Shown: piece by piece, positions 1-7,746 of the stretch | Layout: each line of letters starts with the position of its first letter | Position numbering within the stretch: position 1 is the stretch's first letter | Assembly (NCBI GenBank): GCA_047610385.1 | Contig: JBLGAC010000017.1 | Location: forward strand, 10,735-74,734 | DNA length: 64,000 bases | Reading direction: 5' to 3' | Source: JBOCEF01 sp047610385 | GTDB lineage: Bacteria; Pseudomonadota; Alphaproteobacteria; Rhodobacterales; Rhodobacteraceae | Made by a program: the position numbers and the translations under genes | Notes under the pieces: generated by a model | Database searches by the model: none | What the model saw: the letters and a program-made list of their open reading frames with translations, nothing else | What the model was told of the DNA's origin: nothing

Positions 1-2
1 GC

Positions 3-884
3 ATTTATGCCAATTTCGCTGCGCGATTGTCCGCCGAATACCCCGCCACCGCCCGCATTTTCACCGGCATGGCGGAGGAGGAAAACCAGCACCGCATCCG
101 CCTGATCGCACGGTTCCAAGCCAGATTCGATGGCCCGATCCCGCTGATCCGGCGAGAGCATGTGGCGGGTTATTATGCGCGGCGCCCGATCTGGCTGCTT
201 GAAGAAATGTCCCCCGATGTCATCCGCAAGGAGGCCGCGAATATGGAACGCGCGGCGGGCGATTTCTATGAGGCCGCGACCAAGCGCACTGGCGACCCTG
301 AAACGCGCAAGCTGCTGGGCGATCTCGCCGCCGCCGAACGGGCGCACGAACACGAAGCCGGGCGGCTTGAGGACGCCAATGTCACCGTCGACGTCGCGCA
401 ACAGGAAGCCGACGCCGCGCATCGGCGATTCGTGCTGACTTGGGTGCAGCCGGGGCTGGCGGGGCTGATGGACGGCTCAGTGTCCACACTGGCGCCGATC
501 TTCGCCACCGCATTCGCGACGCAGGACCCGATGACAACCCTTCAAGTGGGGCTGGCGGCGTCCATCGGCGCAGGTATTTCCATGGGGTTTACTGAGGCAG
601 CGTCCGATGACGGTGTTATTTCAGGGCGCGGATCACCCATTAAACGTGGCATCTCTGCTGGAGTGATGACCACCATCGGCGGTCTGGGGCACGCGATGCC
701 CTATTTTATCTCTGATTTCTGGACCGCGACAGTCATCGCGCTGATCGTTGTTTTCGTAGAACTTTGGGTGATCGCCTGGATCCAGAACAAATACATGGAG
801 ACCCCCTTCGCCCGTGCCGCTTTTCAGGTGGTTCTGGGCGGCGCACTGGTGCTCGCAGCAGGAATATTGATCGGGGAGTTTTAG
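3..884 (+). CDS. mbfA: Membrane-bound ferritin / VIT1-type iron exporter MbfA (5' end outside window)
   Basis: The frame is open from base 3, so the N-terminus lies upstream of the window. A TTG at base 27 is unlikely to be the true start because homology-like sequence continues above it. The first ~140 visible residues form a ferritin-like helical domain with Glu/His-rich metal-site motifs (MAEEENQH, AAAERAHEHEAG). The rest is a VIT1/CCC1-type membrane domain with several hydrophobic helices, beginning near the GLMDGSVSTLAP motif and ending in a hydrophobic tail. Proteins of this architecture (MbfA, erythrin-VIT1) export iron and protect against iron and peroxide stress in alphaproteobacteria. 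This is usually under Irr or Fur control, but the promoter is not in view. The gene stands alone here, since downstream DNA is non-coding or decayed. Confidence 0.9.
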   Translation: MYANFAARLSAEYPATARIFTGMAEEENQHRIRLIARFQARFDGPIPLIRREHVAGYYARRPIWLLEEMSPDVIRKEAANMERAAGDFYEAATKRTGDPETRKLLGDLAAAERAHEHEAGRLEDANVTVDVAQQEADAAHRRFVLTWVQPGLAGLMDGSVSTLAPIFATAFATQDPMTTLQVGLAASIGAGISMGFTEAASDDGVISGRGSPIKRGISAGVMTTIGGLGHAMPYFISDFWTATVIALIVVFVELWVIAWIQNKYMETPFARAAFQVVLGGALVLAAGILIGEF

Positions 885-1600
885 ACGGGCGCACAAACGC
901 ATTCAGCGTTGAATTGCCCCGAGGCTGTCGAAGCTTGCTGAAGCCTTGTCGCAACACAGCCAGCGCGCGGGAACTGCTATGTGAAACCCATCATATGCTC
1001 GATGCAATTGCGCTGCGTGTGGCGTCGATCCAGCCTGCCGCGCGGTTGACGTCTTAATTTCCAGCGAATGATGAGACGGACACCGCGCACGCTAAGATTG
1101 CCCCGCCGCCAGTCGGCGAGGCAATCGCGTAACCAAGTCTCACCACGCTTGATCAAAATTGGGATATAGCATCTATACTTATAAAATAAATAAATACACT
1201 ATGACTAACATCATAAATGATTAATTACTTCAGGCACAATCTACAAAAATCGGCGCAACGTGTTTAAAATAGGGATGCCTCCACCATGCATTCCAAGCTG
1301 TTGTCGACCAGCATGACAGCTAGATTGTCGCAAATTTGCATGGCCTTTTTAAACTACGGACGCCACGCTCAGTCGCCAACGCAATGTCGACCCTGTGATG
1401 CATCACTGCTGCCCACGGCCAGGCAGGCATATCTATGCATCTGTGCAGAGGATCAACAACCCACACGGATCCCTGGCAGCAGCAGCGCTCACATGATCAA
1501 AACTCAATCCAAAACCATAAGATGCGCAGCTCTCAGACAAACATATGTGCCTTGAGCAGATATTGTTACAGAATTTGCGGCTTTAGAGGCATATTGGCGA
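885..1600. other. Non-coding, partly low-GC spacer
   Basis: I see no credible gene. GC falls sharply at about 1140-1280 and stays mixed after that. An imperfect inverted repeat at 1096-1126 (GATTGCC ... GGCAATC arms, with an inner GCCG/CGGC pair) could be a transcription terminator or a structural hairpin, but there is no T-run behind it. Short open frames here have no recognisable protein features. The right part may be the extreme 5' debris of the cyclase pseudogene that follows. Confidence 0.5.
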
Positions 1601-2760
1601 TATCAAGATCTGACTGGAGGATTTGCGGTCTTGGCAAAGATAATGACACCTTTTGCCTAAATGACGTGAGTTCAGAGGCTCTTAATCTGCTGACCAAGGA
1701 CGATCTTGATAAGATGGGAACCTTGCTTGGCAACCACTTGTGGTTGATCCAGCCGCACAATCCGCCTCGCCACAAGCCAGCGACGCTGAATGGCAGCCCC
1801 CAACCGTGATGTTCAGCCATCTGTCAGGGTAGATGGCGCTTTCGACCAAGCTTGACCCCAAAAACCTGCGGGACACTAATTTCGATTGTAAGGAAATATG
1901 TGCAGTATTAGCTAAGACCAATGTTATGATTTTATTCAACTACATTGAAATCAGCATTCTGATTTATGACAGATACCCTGAACCTCTGGGTAGCAATACA
2001 GAACGTGCAGGCGCAGCGCACCCCGCATCGGCATCGCCAACGGGATGGTGATGGTGGGCGACGGCATGGCGCTGGACTGCACTGTGATCGCTGAGGCCCC
2101 CAACATGGCCACTCGCCTGCAAGCGCTCGCCAAAGCGCAACGGCATTTTCGTGAGCGCGCTGAAGGGCATTAACGGCCTGACTTAGACGTCAGCCGCGAC
2201 AGGGCTGCTGGTCGAAAACGCCGCCCCCGATGCTGACACCCATGACATGATCGCCGCGCCAGTTCTGATCCGGCGGGGCGACGAAATCAGCCGCCTGCCC
2301 CGCGCCAGGCAGGGCACCAAGGACGACTCCGCGGCCATGTCGTGACCCAGATCGGCAAATTGTCCCTGATTAACGGGCTGAAGGCGCAAGTGCGCCGCTT
2401 TTGACCATGCGTTGCTCGCCCCATCACACCAATTGGGTGCCGCACCCGGTCATCGCACATTTCCGCCGCCTTGCGCGCTGGCTGCCCGAGGATGACGCGG
2501 GCACGCGGCCTGAATTCACGCTGCCATGGTCCGGGCGCGCGCGCATCGCGGGGCCCAACACGCTGCAGAAGCAACTGATGGCCCGGCCTGACCGCTTGCC
2601 GAAATTGGCTGCGCTGGCGCAGTTTGGCGCAATGCCCGGGCGTGGGTTCGCGTATCAGATGATTGCGAGCAATCCTTCTAGGGCGAAGCCGCTGACCGCG
2701 GGCCTCAACAACGCCAAGCCTTTGCTGGACGGGCTGGCCCAATTGCGCGGATGCGGCGCG
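1600..2760 (+). pseudogene. Decayed SAM-domain / class III adenylate cyclase / AAA-ATPase gene
   Basis: Fragments in all three forward frames appear in the order of the large SAM-cyclase-AAA regulatory proteins. At ~1640-1760 there is a SAM-like piece (LTKDDLDKMGTLLGNH). At ~1795-1890 comes the cyclase entry (TVMFSHLSG, stop, LSTKLDPKNLRD). At ~2020-2150 the cyclase core reads RIGIANGMVMVGDG then EAPNMATRLQALAKA. At ~2260-2400 is the AAA entry (GDEISRL, then QIGKLSLINGLKAQV where GIGKSRL is expected). At ~2406-2440 is CSPHHTN, and at ~2580-2670 PKLAALAQFGAMPGRGFAYQMIA. Stops, frameshifts and deletions separate every piece, and catalytic residues are lost. The family match rests on remembered family motifs rather than on an alignment. 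The open frame at 2401-2970 is one surviving segment and not a gene. Confidence 0.75.
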
Positions 2761-2941
2761 ACGGCCGCGCATATTGGCCAAACTCAGCCCACAAACACGC
2801 TGGAAAATTATCGGCCCCCTGAGGGGTCTGAGGCCCGCACACACCCCACGCAATTTCAAAGACTTGCCCCAAAACCTGATGCGCCGCCGGAGGCAATGCG
2901 CAGGCCCCCCAGCCGCGCTCATCACCCGCGCTCAGATGCGA

Positions 2942-3708
2942 TCAGCCGCGGGCCTTGCGCCGCGCGATGAAGCCAAACGCGCCAAGCGCGCCGATCATCA
3001 ACGGCAGCGCCGCGGAAACCGGCACGACGGCTGCCGACACCGTCAGCAGGCCCGACATGGCGTAGAAGGGCCGCAGCGTCGTCTCGCCGATGCCCGCGCC
3101 ATTATTGCCCACCCAGCCATAGGTGGTCAGGTCCGCGCGCCCCCAGTCCACGCCGCAATGACAGCCGAGCGGGCCGTACGGCCGAACTGCGTAAGGTAAT
3201 CATGGGGCAGCGTGCCGGTGTAGACCGTCACGATCTGCGCGATGCCCGCCGCACTGGTGACGCGGTTCAGGATGCCGCTGATGTCCCGCAGATCGGCGTT
3301 GTCGTTGGCAAGCCGCAGCCCGTCGAGCCCATAGATCGGGCCGCCGACCTCAATGGATTTATTGGTGCTGGTGTTGTCGCGCGCATCAACCGCCGCGGTG
3401 CTGACCACCGCCGACCAGGTCGTGCCCAGGGCGGCAAGATGCGCCTCGCCTGCCGCGTCGCCCACGACCAGGGCGCTGTAATCCGCGATGTCCGTGGACA
3501 GCGCGGTGCTGAGCGTCGAGTTGATGTACATCAGCCGGTAGGTGTCGCCGGAACTAAGATCGGCAGGCACAGTCATCCCAGCGGCCATCGCGCTGGAGGT
3601 GCCAGAGGTGCCAGAGGTGCCAGAGGTGCCAGAGGTGCCAGAGGTGCCAGAGGTCAGGGAAAGCACGGCGCCGAAGACGCGTGATGAGAAGGTGCAAATT
3701 TTCACGGG
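2942..3708 (-). pseudogene. VPLPA-CTERM-like surface protein, frameshifted
   Basis: The start is taken as GTG at 3708, six bases after a GGAG, giving MKICTFSSRVFGAVLSLT, a short Sec signal peptide; the longer frame from 3717 has no ribosome site. Six TSG tripeptides follow, encoded by a 9-bp tandem repeat, then AMAAG, where cleavage is likely. The body (GDTYRLMYINST, STDIADYSALV, LGTTWSAVVSTAAVDARDN) resembles a family of secreted alphaproteobacterial proteins of unknown function. The frame stops at 3127. The homologous continuation lies in another frame (PYGPLGCHCGVDWG, then LRPFYAMSG) and ends with VPVSAALPLMIGALGAFGF and a basic RRK tail, a VPLPA-CTERM sorting signal. A single-base slip near 3175-3185 would restore one protein of ~255 residues. 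It is either a recent pseudogene or a sequence error. Confidence 0.7.
3595..3654 (-). repeat. 9-bp tandem repeat (six TSG codon triplets)
   Basis: The unit GAGGTGCCA (ACC TCT GGC on the coding strand) is repeated about six times with no variation. It sits at the end of the signal-peptide hydrophobic core of the VPLPA-CTERM-like gene. Because the unit is nine bases, copy-number change would keep the reading frame. Confidence 0.95.
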
Positions 3709-3717
3709 GAGCTCCAC

Positions 3718-3908
3718 TTTTGGTGAAAAACTCAGCGCTTACTCCAGCACAACCATAGATAATTTAATATTCAATATTCAGATTTAATAATAAAATACTT
3801 TTCGACTGCACTTAAATAATTTGAGCAAAAAATTAATATACATAATTACTGAATAACTATCTTTCAGATCTTCACTAATTGTCAGTTTTTTATTTAAGAA
3901 ACTAACTC
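3718..3908. other. AT-rich divergent intergenic region
   Basis: No gene is visible. The segment is strikingly AT-rich (about 3760-3900) compared with the flanks and lies between the divergent VPLPA-CTERM-like gene and the nsrR-like gene, so it probably holds the promoters of both. I cannot assign -35/-10 hexamers with confidence. Confidence 0.5.
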
Positions 3909-3922
3909 ATGATCTGGATCAA
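3909..3922 (+). promoter_or_regulatory. FNR/Dnr-type dyad upstream of the Rrf2 regulator
   Basis: ATGATCTGGATCAA matches the FNR-family consensus TTGAT-N4-ATCAA at all but the first base. It lies 82 bp before the ATG at 4004. That is a plausible distance for activation or repression by an FnrL, Dnr or NnrR protein under low oxygen or nitric oxide. Confidence 0.6.
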
Positions 3923-4003
3923 CGCCGCCGCGCCGCCTGCGGGCTAAACGTATTCGATGCTCGGCGCTTTGCGCCCATGTCCCCACCCGTGCCGGAGACC
4001 CCG

Positions 4004-4468
4004 ATGCACCTGACCGTCCGATCCAACCACGCTATGCGCCTGATGATGTATTGCGCCATGAAGCGCGGTCAGATCGCGCCGGTGTCTGAGATCGCGCGCG
4101 CGTGCAACATGTCCGAGGCGCATCTGGCCAAGATCGCCAATCGCTTGGCCACCGCGGGATTTGTGCAGACCGTGCGCGGGCGCGCGGGCGGTGTGCGCTT
4201 GGCGCAGGCACCCGAAGACATCCGCGTCGGCGACGTGGTGCGCACCACGGAAATGGGCATCTGCCTGATCGAGTGTCTTGATCTGGACACCAACACCTGC
4301 CCGCTGGTGACCGCCTGCAAACTCCGCGGCGTGGTGCAGCGGGCGCTCCGTGCGTTTCTGGCGGTGCTGGACGACTGCACGCTGGCCGATCTGATCGATG
4401 ATGGCGATGATCTGCGCGCCCTGATGGGGTTGGGCGCAGATACGCCGATGCCCGGTCCGGGCGCTTAG
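4004..4468 (+). CDS. nsrR: Rrf2-family transcriptional regulator, NsrR-like nitric oxide sensor
   Basis: A 154-residue protein of normal Rrf2 length. The N-terminal winged helix spans ~1-65 (SEIARACNMSEAHLAKIANRL, then the wing GRAGGVRLAQAPEDI). Three cysteines in ECLDLDTNTCPLVTACKL (spacing C-x7-C-x5-C) match the iron-sulfur ligand region of NsrR, which loses DNA binding on reacting with NO. I chose ATG 4004 because GGAG lies seven bases upstream and the protein then begins MHLTVRSNHAMRL like its relatives; the ATG at 3977 has no ribosome site. Its stop overlaps, tail to tail, the stop of the ThDP enzyme gene. Targets are probably NO-detoxifying or denitrification genes outside the window. 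Other Rrf2 members (IscR, RirA) have different cysteine spacing. Confidence 0.8.
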   Translation: MHLTVRSNHAMRLMMYCAMKRGQIAPVSEIARACNMSEAHLAKIANRLATAGFVQTVRGRAGGVRLAQAPEDIRVGDVVRTTEMGICLIECLDLDTNTCPLVTACKLRGVVQRALRAFLAVLDDCTLADLIDDGDDLRALMGLGADTPMPGPGA

Positions 4469-6096
4469 AACGCGCCCTTGTAGCCGTCCTTGTCGATCTC
4501 CACCGCAATCAGGGTAAAGCGGTCGCGGGTCAGGGCGGCGGCGATTTCATGCGCCAAGGCCGGCGCGTCGCGCACGGTGCGACCCGCGCCGCCGAAACCC
4601 TCAGCCACCGCGGCCAGATCGGTGCGGCCCAGCGCGACGCCAGCGCGCGGCAGGCCCATGGCGGCCTGTTTCATCTCAATCAAGCCCAAGGATTGGTCCG
4701 CCATCACCACCACCACGACCGGCAGGCCCAGATCACGCAGGGTCGCAAGCTCTCCGGCCACCATTTCAAAGCCGCCATCGCCCATCACGGCGCAGACCGC
4801 GCGGGACGGCGCCGCCATCTTGGCACCCGCGGCCAGCCCCAGCGCGCAGCCCATGGTGCAAAATCCTGATGATTGCAGCAGGGTGCGGGGGCTGGGGGCC
4901 TCCCACATCTGGGACAGCAGAATGCGGTGCGCGCCGCTGTCGGCGGTAACCACCGCATCGGCGGGCAGCGCGCGGCGCAGGGCCGCAAAGGCGGCGTGCG
5001 GCCCCCATTCGGCGCGCCCGGCGAACCGCGATTTCAGTGCGGCGCGGATGCGGGCGGGGGTTCCATCGGCCCATGCCTCGGCCGGAGAGGCGCCATCGAA
5101 CAGCGCCCGCAGCCCCGCGCCCACATCGCCAACAAACGCCATGGCGGCGGAATGCATGCCATGGGTGGGGGCGATGTGCGCGACCTCAATCGCCTGTTCA
5201 GGGCGCCAAAGCCCGCGCCAGCCAGGCCGCATTTCAACGGGGTCATAGCCCACCAGAACGATCAGATCAGCATCGGCCAGCATCGGCACCACGATCGCAT
5301 CCGCAGCGGGCGACAAGCCGTGCCCGCCCAGCGCCAGCAGATCGGCTTCGTCCAGCACCCCCTTGGCCTTGTAGGTGGTCAGCAGCGGCATGCCGTGCGC
5401 GCGGCACAGATCTGCAACGATGTCTTCGGCCCCATGATGCAACACGCCCAGCCCTGCGATCATCACCGGGCGGCGCGCGGCGCGGATGCGGGCGCGCGCC
5501 GCGTCCAGCATCGGGCTGGGCGCCGGGGCTGCGGGCGCAAGCGGCGGCGATGCCAGCCCCGGGCGCGGGGTCTGCGCGCGCGCCGCCAGCGTCACCGGCA
5601 GGTCGACATGCACCGGCCCCGGCGGATCGGCCAGCGCCAGCGCCACGGCGCGGTCAATGATGATGTCGACCGCGCCATCTTCGATGCGCAAGCTGCCCTT
5701 GGTGACGGCCCGCAAGGCGCCCGCCTGATCGACGATCTGGTGGGTGTAGGCGGCGGCCTCAGCCCCGTCCACGCAGCCTGACAGAATGATCAGCGGCACC
5801 TGATCTTGCATCGCGTTTGCCGCCGCGTTCACCGCGTTCAGCACCCCCGGCCCGATGGTGGCCAGCAGCACCCCCGGCACACGCATGCGCCCGGACGCAG
5901 GGTCCGCGCTGGTCATGTGGTGCACCCCTTCGGCCATGAAGGCGCCTGAATTTTCGTGGCGGCACAGATGAAACGCGATCCCCACGCGGCCAAGCGCATC
6001 GAGCAGCGCCAGCACTTCGCCACCCGGCATGCCGAACGCGTGGCGCACGCCCGCCTGCGCCAGACGCGCGGCGATCAGATCGGCGGCGGTGCTCAT
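4465..6096 (-). CDS. Thiamine-diphosphate enzyme, acetolactate synthase-like
   Basis: A 543-residue protein with the three-domain layout of ThDP decarboxylases/synthases. The N-terminal Pyr domain carries the conserved Glu in CRHENSGAFMAEG and the GPGVLNAVNAAANA stretch. The central domain spans roughly 190-330. The C-terminal PP domain has GDGGFEMVAGELATLRDLG. The Asn that normally closes the GDG...N magnesium site reads Asp (MADQSLG), which is unusual. ATG 6096 overlaps the CoA-transferase stop by ATGA, so the two genes are translationally coupled. The neighbour suggests a step on a CoA thioester or 2-oxo acid, as in the oxalyl-CoA decarboxylase / formyl-CoA transferase pairing, but the N-terminus does not look like oxalyl-CoA decarboxylase. 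The substrate is unknown. Confidence 0.8.
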   Translation of the reverse strand: MSTAADLIAARLAQAGVRHAFGMPGGEVLALLDALGRVGIAFHLCRHENSGAFMAEGVHHMTSADPASGRMRVPGVLLATIGPGVLNAVNAAANAMQDQVPLIILSGCVDGAEAAAYTHQIVDQAGALRAVTKGSLRIEDGAVDIIIDRAVALALADPPGPVHVDLPVTLAARAQTPRPGLASPPLAPAAPAPSPMLDAARARIRAARRPVMIAGLGVLHHGAEDIVADLCRAHGMPLLTTYKAKGVLDEADLLALGGHGLSPAADAIVVPMLADADLIVLVGYDPVEMRPGWRGLWRPEQAIEVAHIAPTHGMHSAAMAFVGDVGAGLRALFDGASPAEAWADGTPARIRAALKSRFAGRAEWGPHAAFAALRRALPADAVVTADSGAHRILLSQMWEAPSPRTLLQSSGFCTMGCALGLAAGAKMAAPSRAVCAVMGDGGFEMVAGELATLRDLGLPVVVVVMADQSLGLIEMKQAAMGLPRAGVALGRTDLAAVAEGFGGAGRTVRDAPALAHEIAAALTRDRFTLIAVEIDKDGYKGAF

Positions 6097-7307
6097 GCTC
6101 CGGTCCAAAGGCCCAGCTCGCGCAGGACTTCCTCAGTATGCTCCCCGCACATGGGCGGGTGGCGGCGGTAGGCGACCGGCGTGGCAGAGAAATTCATCGG
6201 GTTGCCGATCAGATCAACTGCGCCCGACGCAGCGCCGGGATGGGGCACCGACACTTTCAAGCCCCGCGCCGCCACCTGGTCCGAGGCGAAGACCTCAGCC
6301 ACGTCATGGATCGGGCCGACGGGGACCTTCCTGGCCTCCATCGCGGCGGACAAGGCGGCCTTGTCCCATTTGGCGGTCAGCGCCTCAAGCTGCGGAACCA
6401 AGGCTTTGCGATTGACGATGCGCGCTTGGTTGGTGGCAAAGGCTGGGTCCTCAGCCAACAAAGGCACGCCCAGCAGATCGGTAAACCGCGCGAATTGCGC
6501 GTCGTTGCCAACCGCGGCGATCACATGGCCGTCAGCGCAGGGAAACACGCCGTAGGGCACGATGTTGGGGTGTTCATTGCCGCGCCGCACCGGAAGCTTG
6601 CCGGACAGAAGATGGTTTGTGCCTTCGTTGATCAGCCACGCGATCTGGCTGTCGACCAGCGCCAGATCAATGTGCTGCCCGCCGCCGCCTTGATCGCGGT
6701 GGCGCAGCGCGGCAAGGATGGCGACCGTCGCGTACATCCCACACATCACATCCGCGATCCCGACCCCGACCTTGGTGGGCACGCCGCCCGGATCGCCTGT
6801 CAGGCTCATGACCCCGCCATAGCCCTGGGCCATCAGGTCATAGCCCGGCTTGTCCTTGTTCGGCCCGGTCTGGCCATAGCCCGAGATTGAGCAATAGATG
6901 ATGTCGGGGTTCACGGCGCGCACCGCCTCATACCCCAGCCCCCGCCGGTCGATGTCGCCGGTCTTGAAGTTCTGGATGAACACATCCGACACCTTGGCGA
7001 TGTTGAGCGCGAGCGCCTGACCCTCAGGCGTCGCAATGTCCATGGCCACCGAGCGTTTGTTGCGGTTGGCGGACAGGTAATACGCGCTTTCGCTGGTTGG
7101 CCCGTCCGGCCCCTGCACATAGGGCGGCCCCCAGGCGCGGGTGTCGTCGCCAAGGCCAGGGCGTTCGACCTTGATCACGTCGGCGCCCATATCGCCCAAA
7201 AGCTGGGTGCAGGTCGGTCCCGCCAAAATGCGGGAGAAATCAAGCACGCGCAGCCCCACGAGGGGACCGGCGGGCTGGGCGGCAGAAGGGTTGTCAGTCT
7301 TGGTCAC
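6093..7307 (-). CDS. CaiB/BaiF family III CoA-transferase
   Basis: The start is GTG 7307, seven bases after GGAGAGG. This gives a 404-residue protein starting MTKTDNPSAAQ, the usual family length; the longer frame up to 7460 lacks a ribosome site. Family landmarks are GLRVLDFSRILAGP near the N-terminus, DMGADVIKVERPGLGDDTR, ANRNKRSVAMDI, the GYDLMAQGYGGVMSLTG loop, and the Asp in GIADVMCGMYA that forms the acyl-aspartyl intermediate in this class. These enzymes move CoA between carboxylic acids through mixed anhydride and thioester intermediates. It is the first gene of a two-gene operon with the ThDP enzyme. The substrate cannot be read from the sequence; formyl-CoA:oxalate, succinyl-CoA:acid and racemase-type members all share these motifs. 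Confidence 0.88.
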   Translation of the reverse strand: MTKTDNPSAAQPAGPLVGLRVLDFSRILAGPTCTQLLGDMGADVIKVERPGLGDDTRAWGPPYVQGPDGPTSESAYYLSANRNKRSVAMDIATPEGQALALNIAKVSDVFIQNFKTGDIDRRGLGYEAVRAVNPDIIYCSISGYGQTGPNKDKPGYDLMAQGYGGVMSLTGDPGGVPTKVGVGIADVMCGMYATVAILAALRHRDQGGGGQHIDLALVDSQIAWLINEGTNHLLSGKLPVRRGNEHPNIVPYGVFPCADGHVIAAVGNDAQFARFTDLLGVPLLAEDPAFATNQARIVNRKALVPQLEALTAKWDKAALSAAMEARKVPVGPIHDVAEVFASDQVAARGLKVSVPHPGAASGAVDLIGNPMNFSATPVAYRRHPPMCGEHTEEVLRELGLWTGA

Positions 7308-7746
7308 GCGGGCGGACCTCTCCATGGCTGGCACTGCGGGGCATGGCGCAGCATAGCGCCGTGCGGGCTGAGGGAAAGGGGATGCTAGGGGGCGTGGGCG
7401 CAATGAGACGGGGCGCTCCGCCATCGTCACGAAGCCGCGTGGGGCGTGATCCCGGCGCAAAAAGCGACAAAAAGATCAGGACGCCACCCCCGTTCAGGGC
7501 GCAAACCAGTGCCAATGCAGCCATTTTCATCACCCAACTGTATGGATGCAAAACATTTTTGGAAATTTATGCAACGAAAACCCCACGGTAACCTTTTCCG
7601 TTGACGAGACTCAATTCAAAGTGAAACCTGAAAGAATGTAAATTCTCCAAACCGGCATTCCACAAAATTTTTCGTGTGCGCCGGGTTATTCAAAACAAAT
7701 CGGCACCTGGGGTCCGTGACCCGTGCCGACGCCCCCGGAGGCTCCC
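7308..7746. other. Divergent promoter region of the CoA-transferase operon and the giant gene
   Basis: No gene is visible. The part at ~7530-7700 is AT-rich for this genome and includes a TTGACG at 7601-7606 that could serve as a -35 for the giant gene, but no convincing -10 stands at 16-18 bp. The giant gene has a GGAG at ~7737-7740, six bases before ATG 7747. Confidence 0.4.

Noticed and set aside
2287..2925. Minus-strand frame of 212 codons
   Set aside because: It lies opposite the cyclase remnants and has no motif. The plus-strand motif order explains the sequence better.
3595..3654. Possible CRISPR-like repeat array
   Set aside because: Units are 9 bp, directly adjacent with no spacers, and encode TSG in a coding frame. 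No CRISPR array is visible anywhere in the window.
4873..5781. Plus-strand frame of 302 codons inside the ThDP gene
   Set aside because: Arg/Gly/His-rich shadow translation with no domain. The minus-strand ThDP enzyme is clear.
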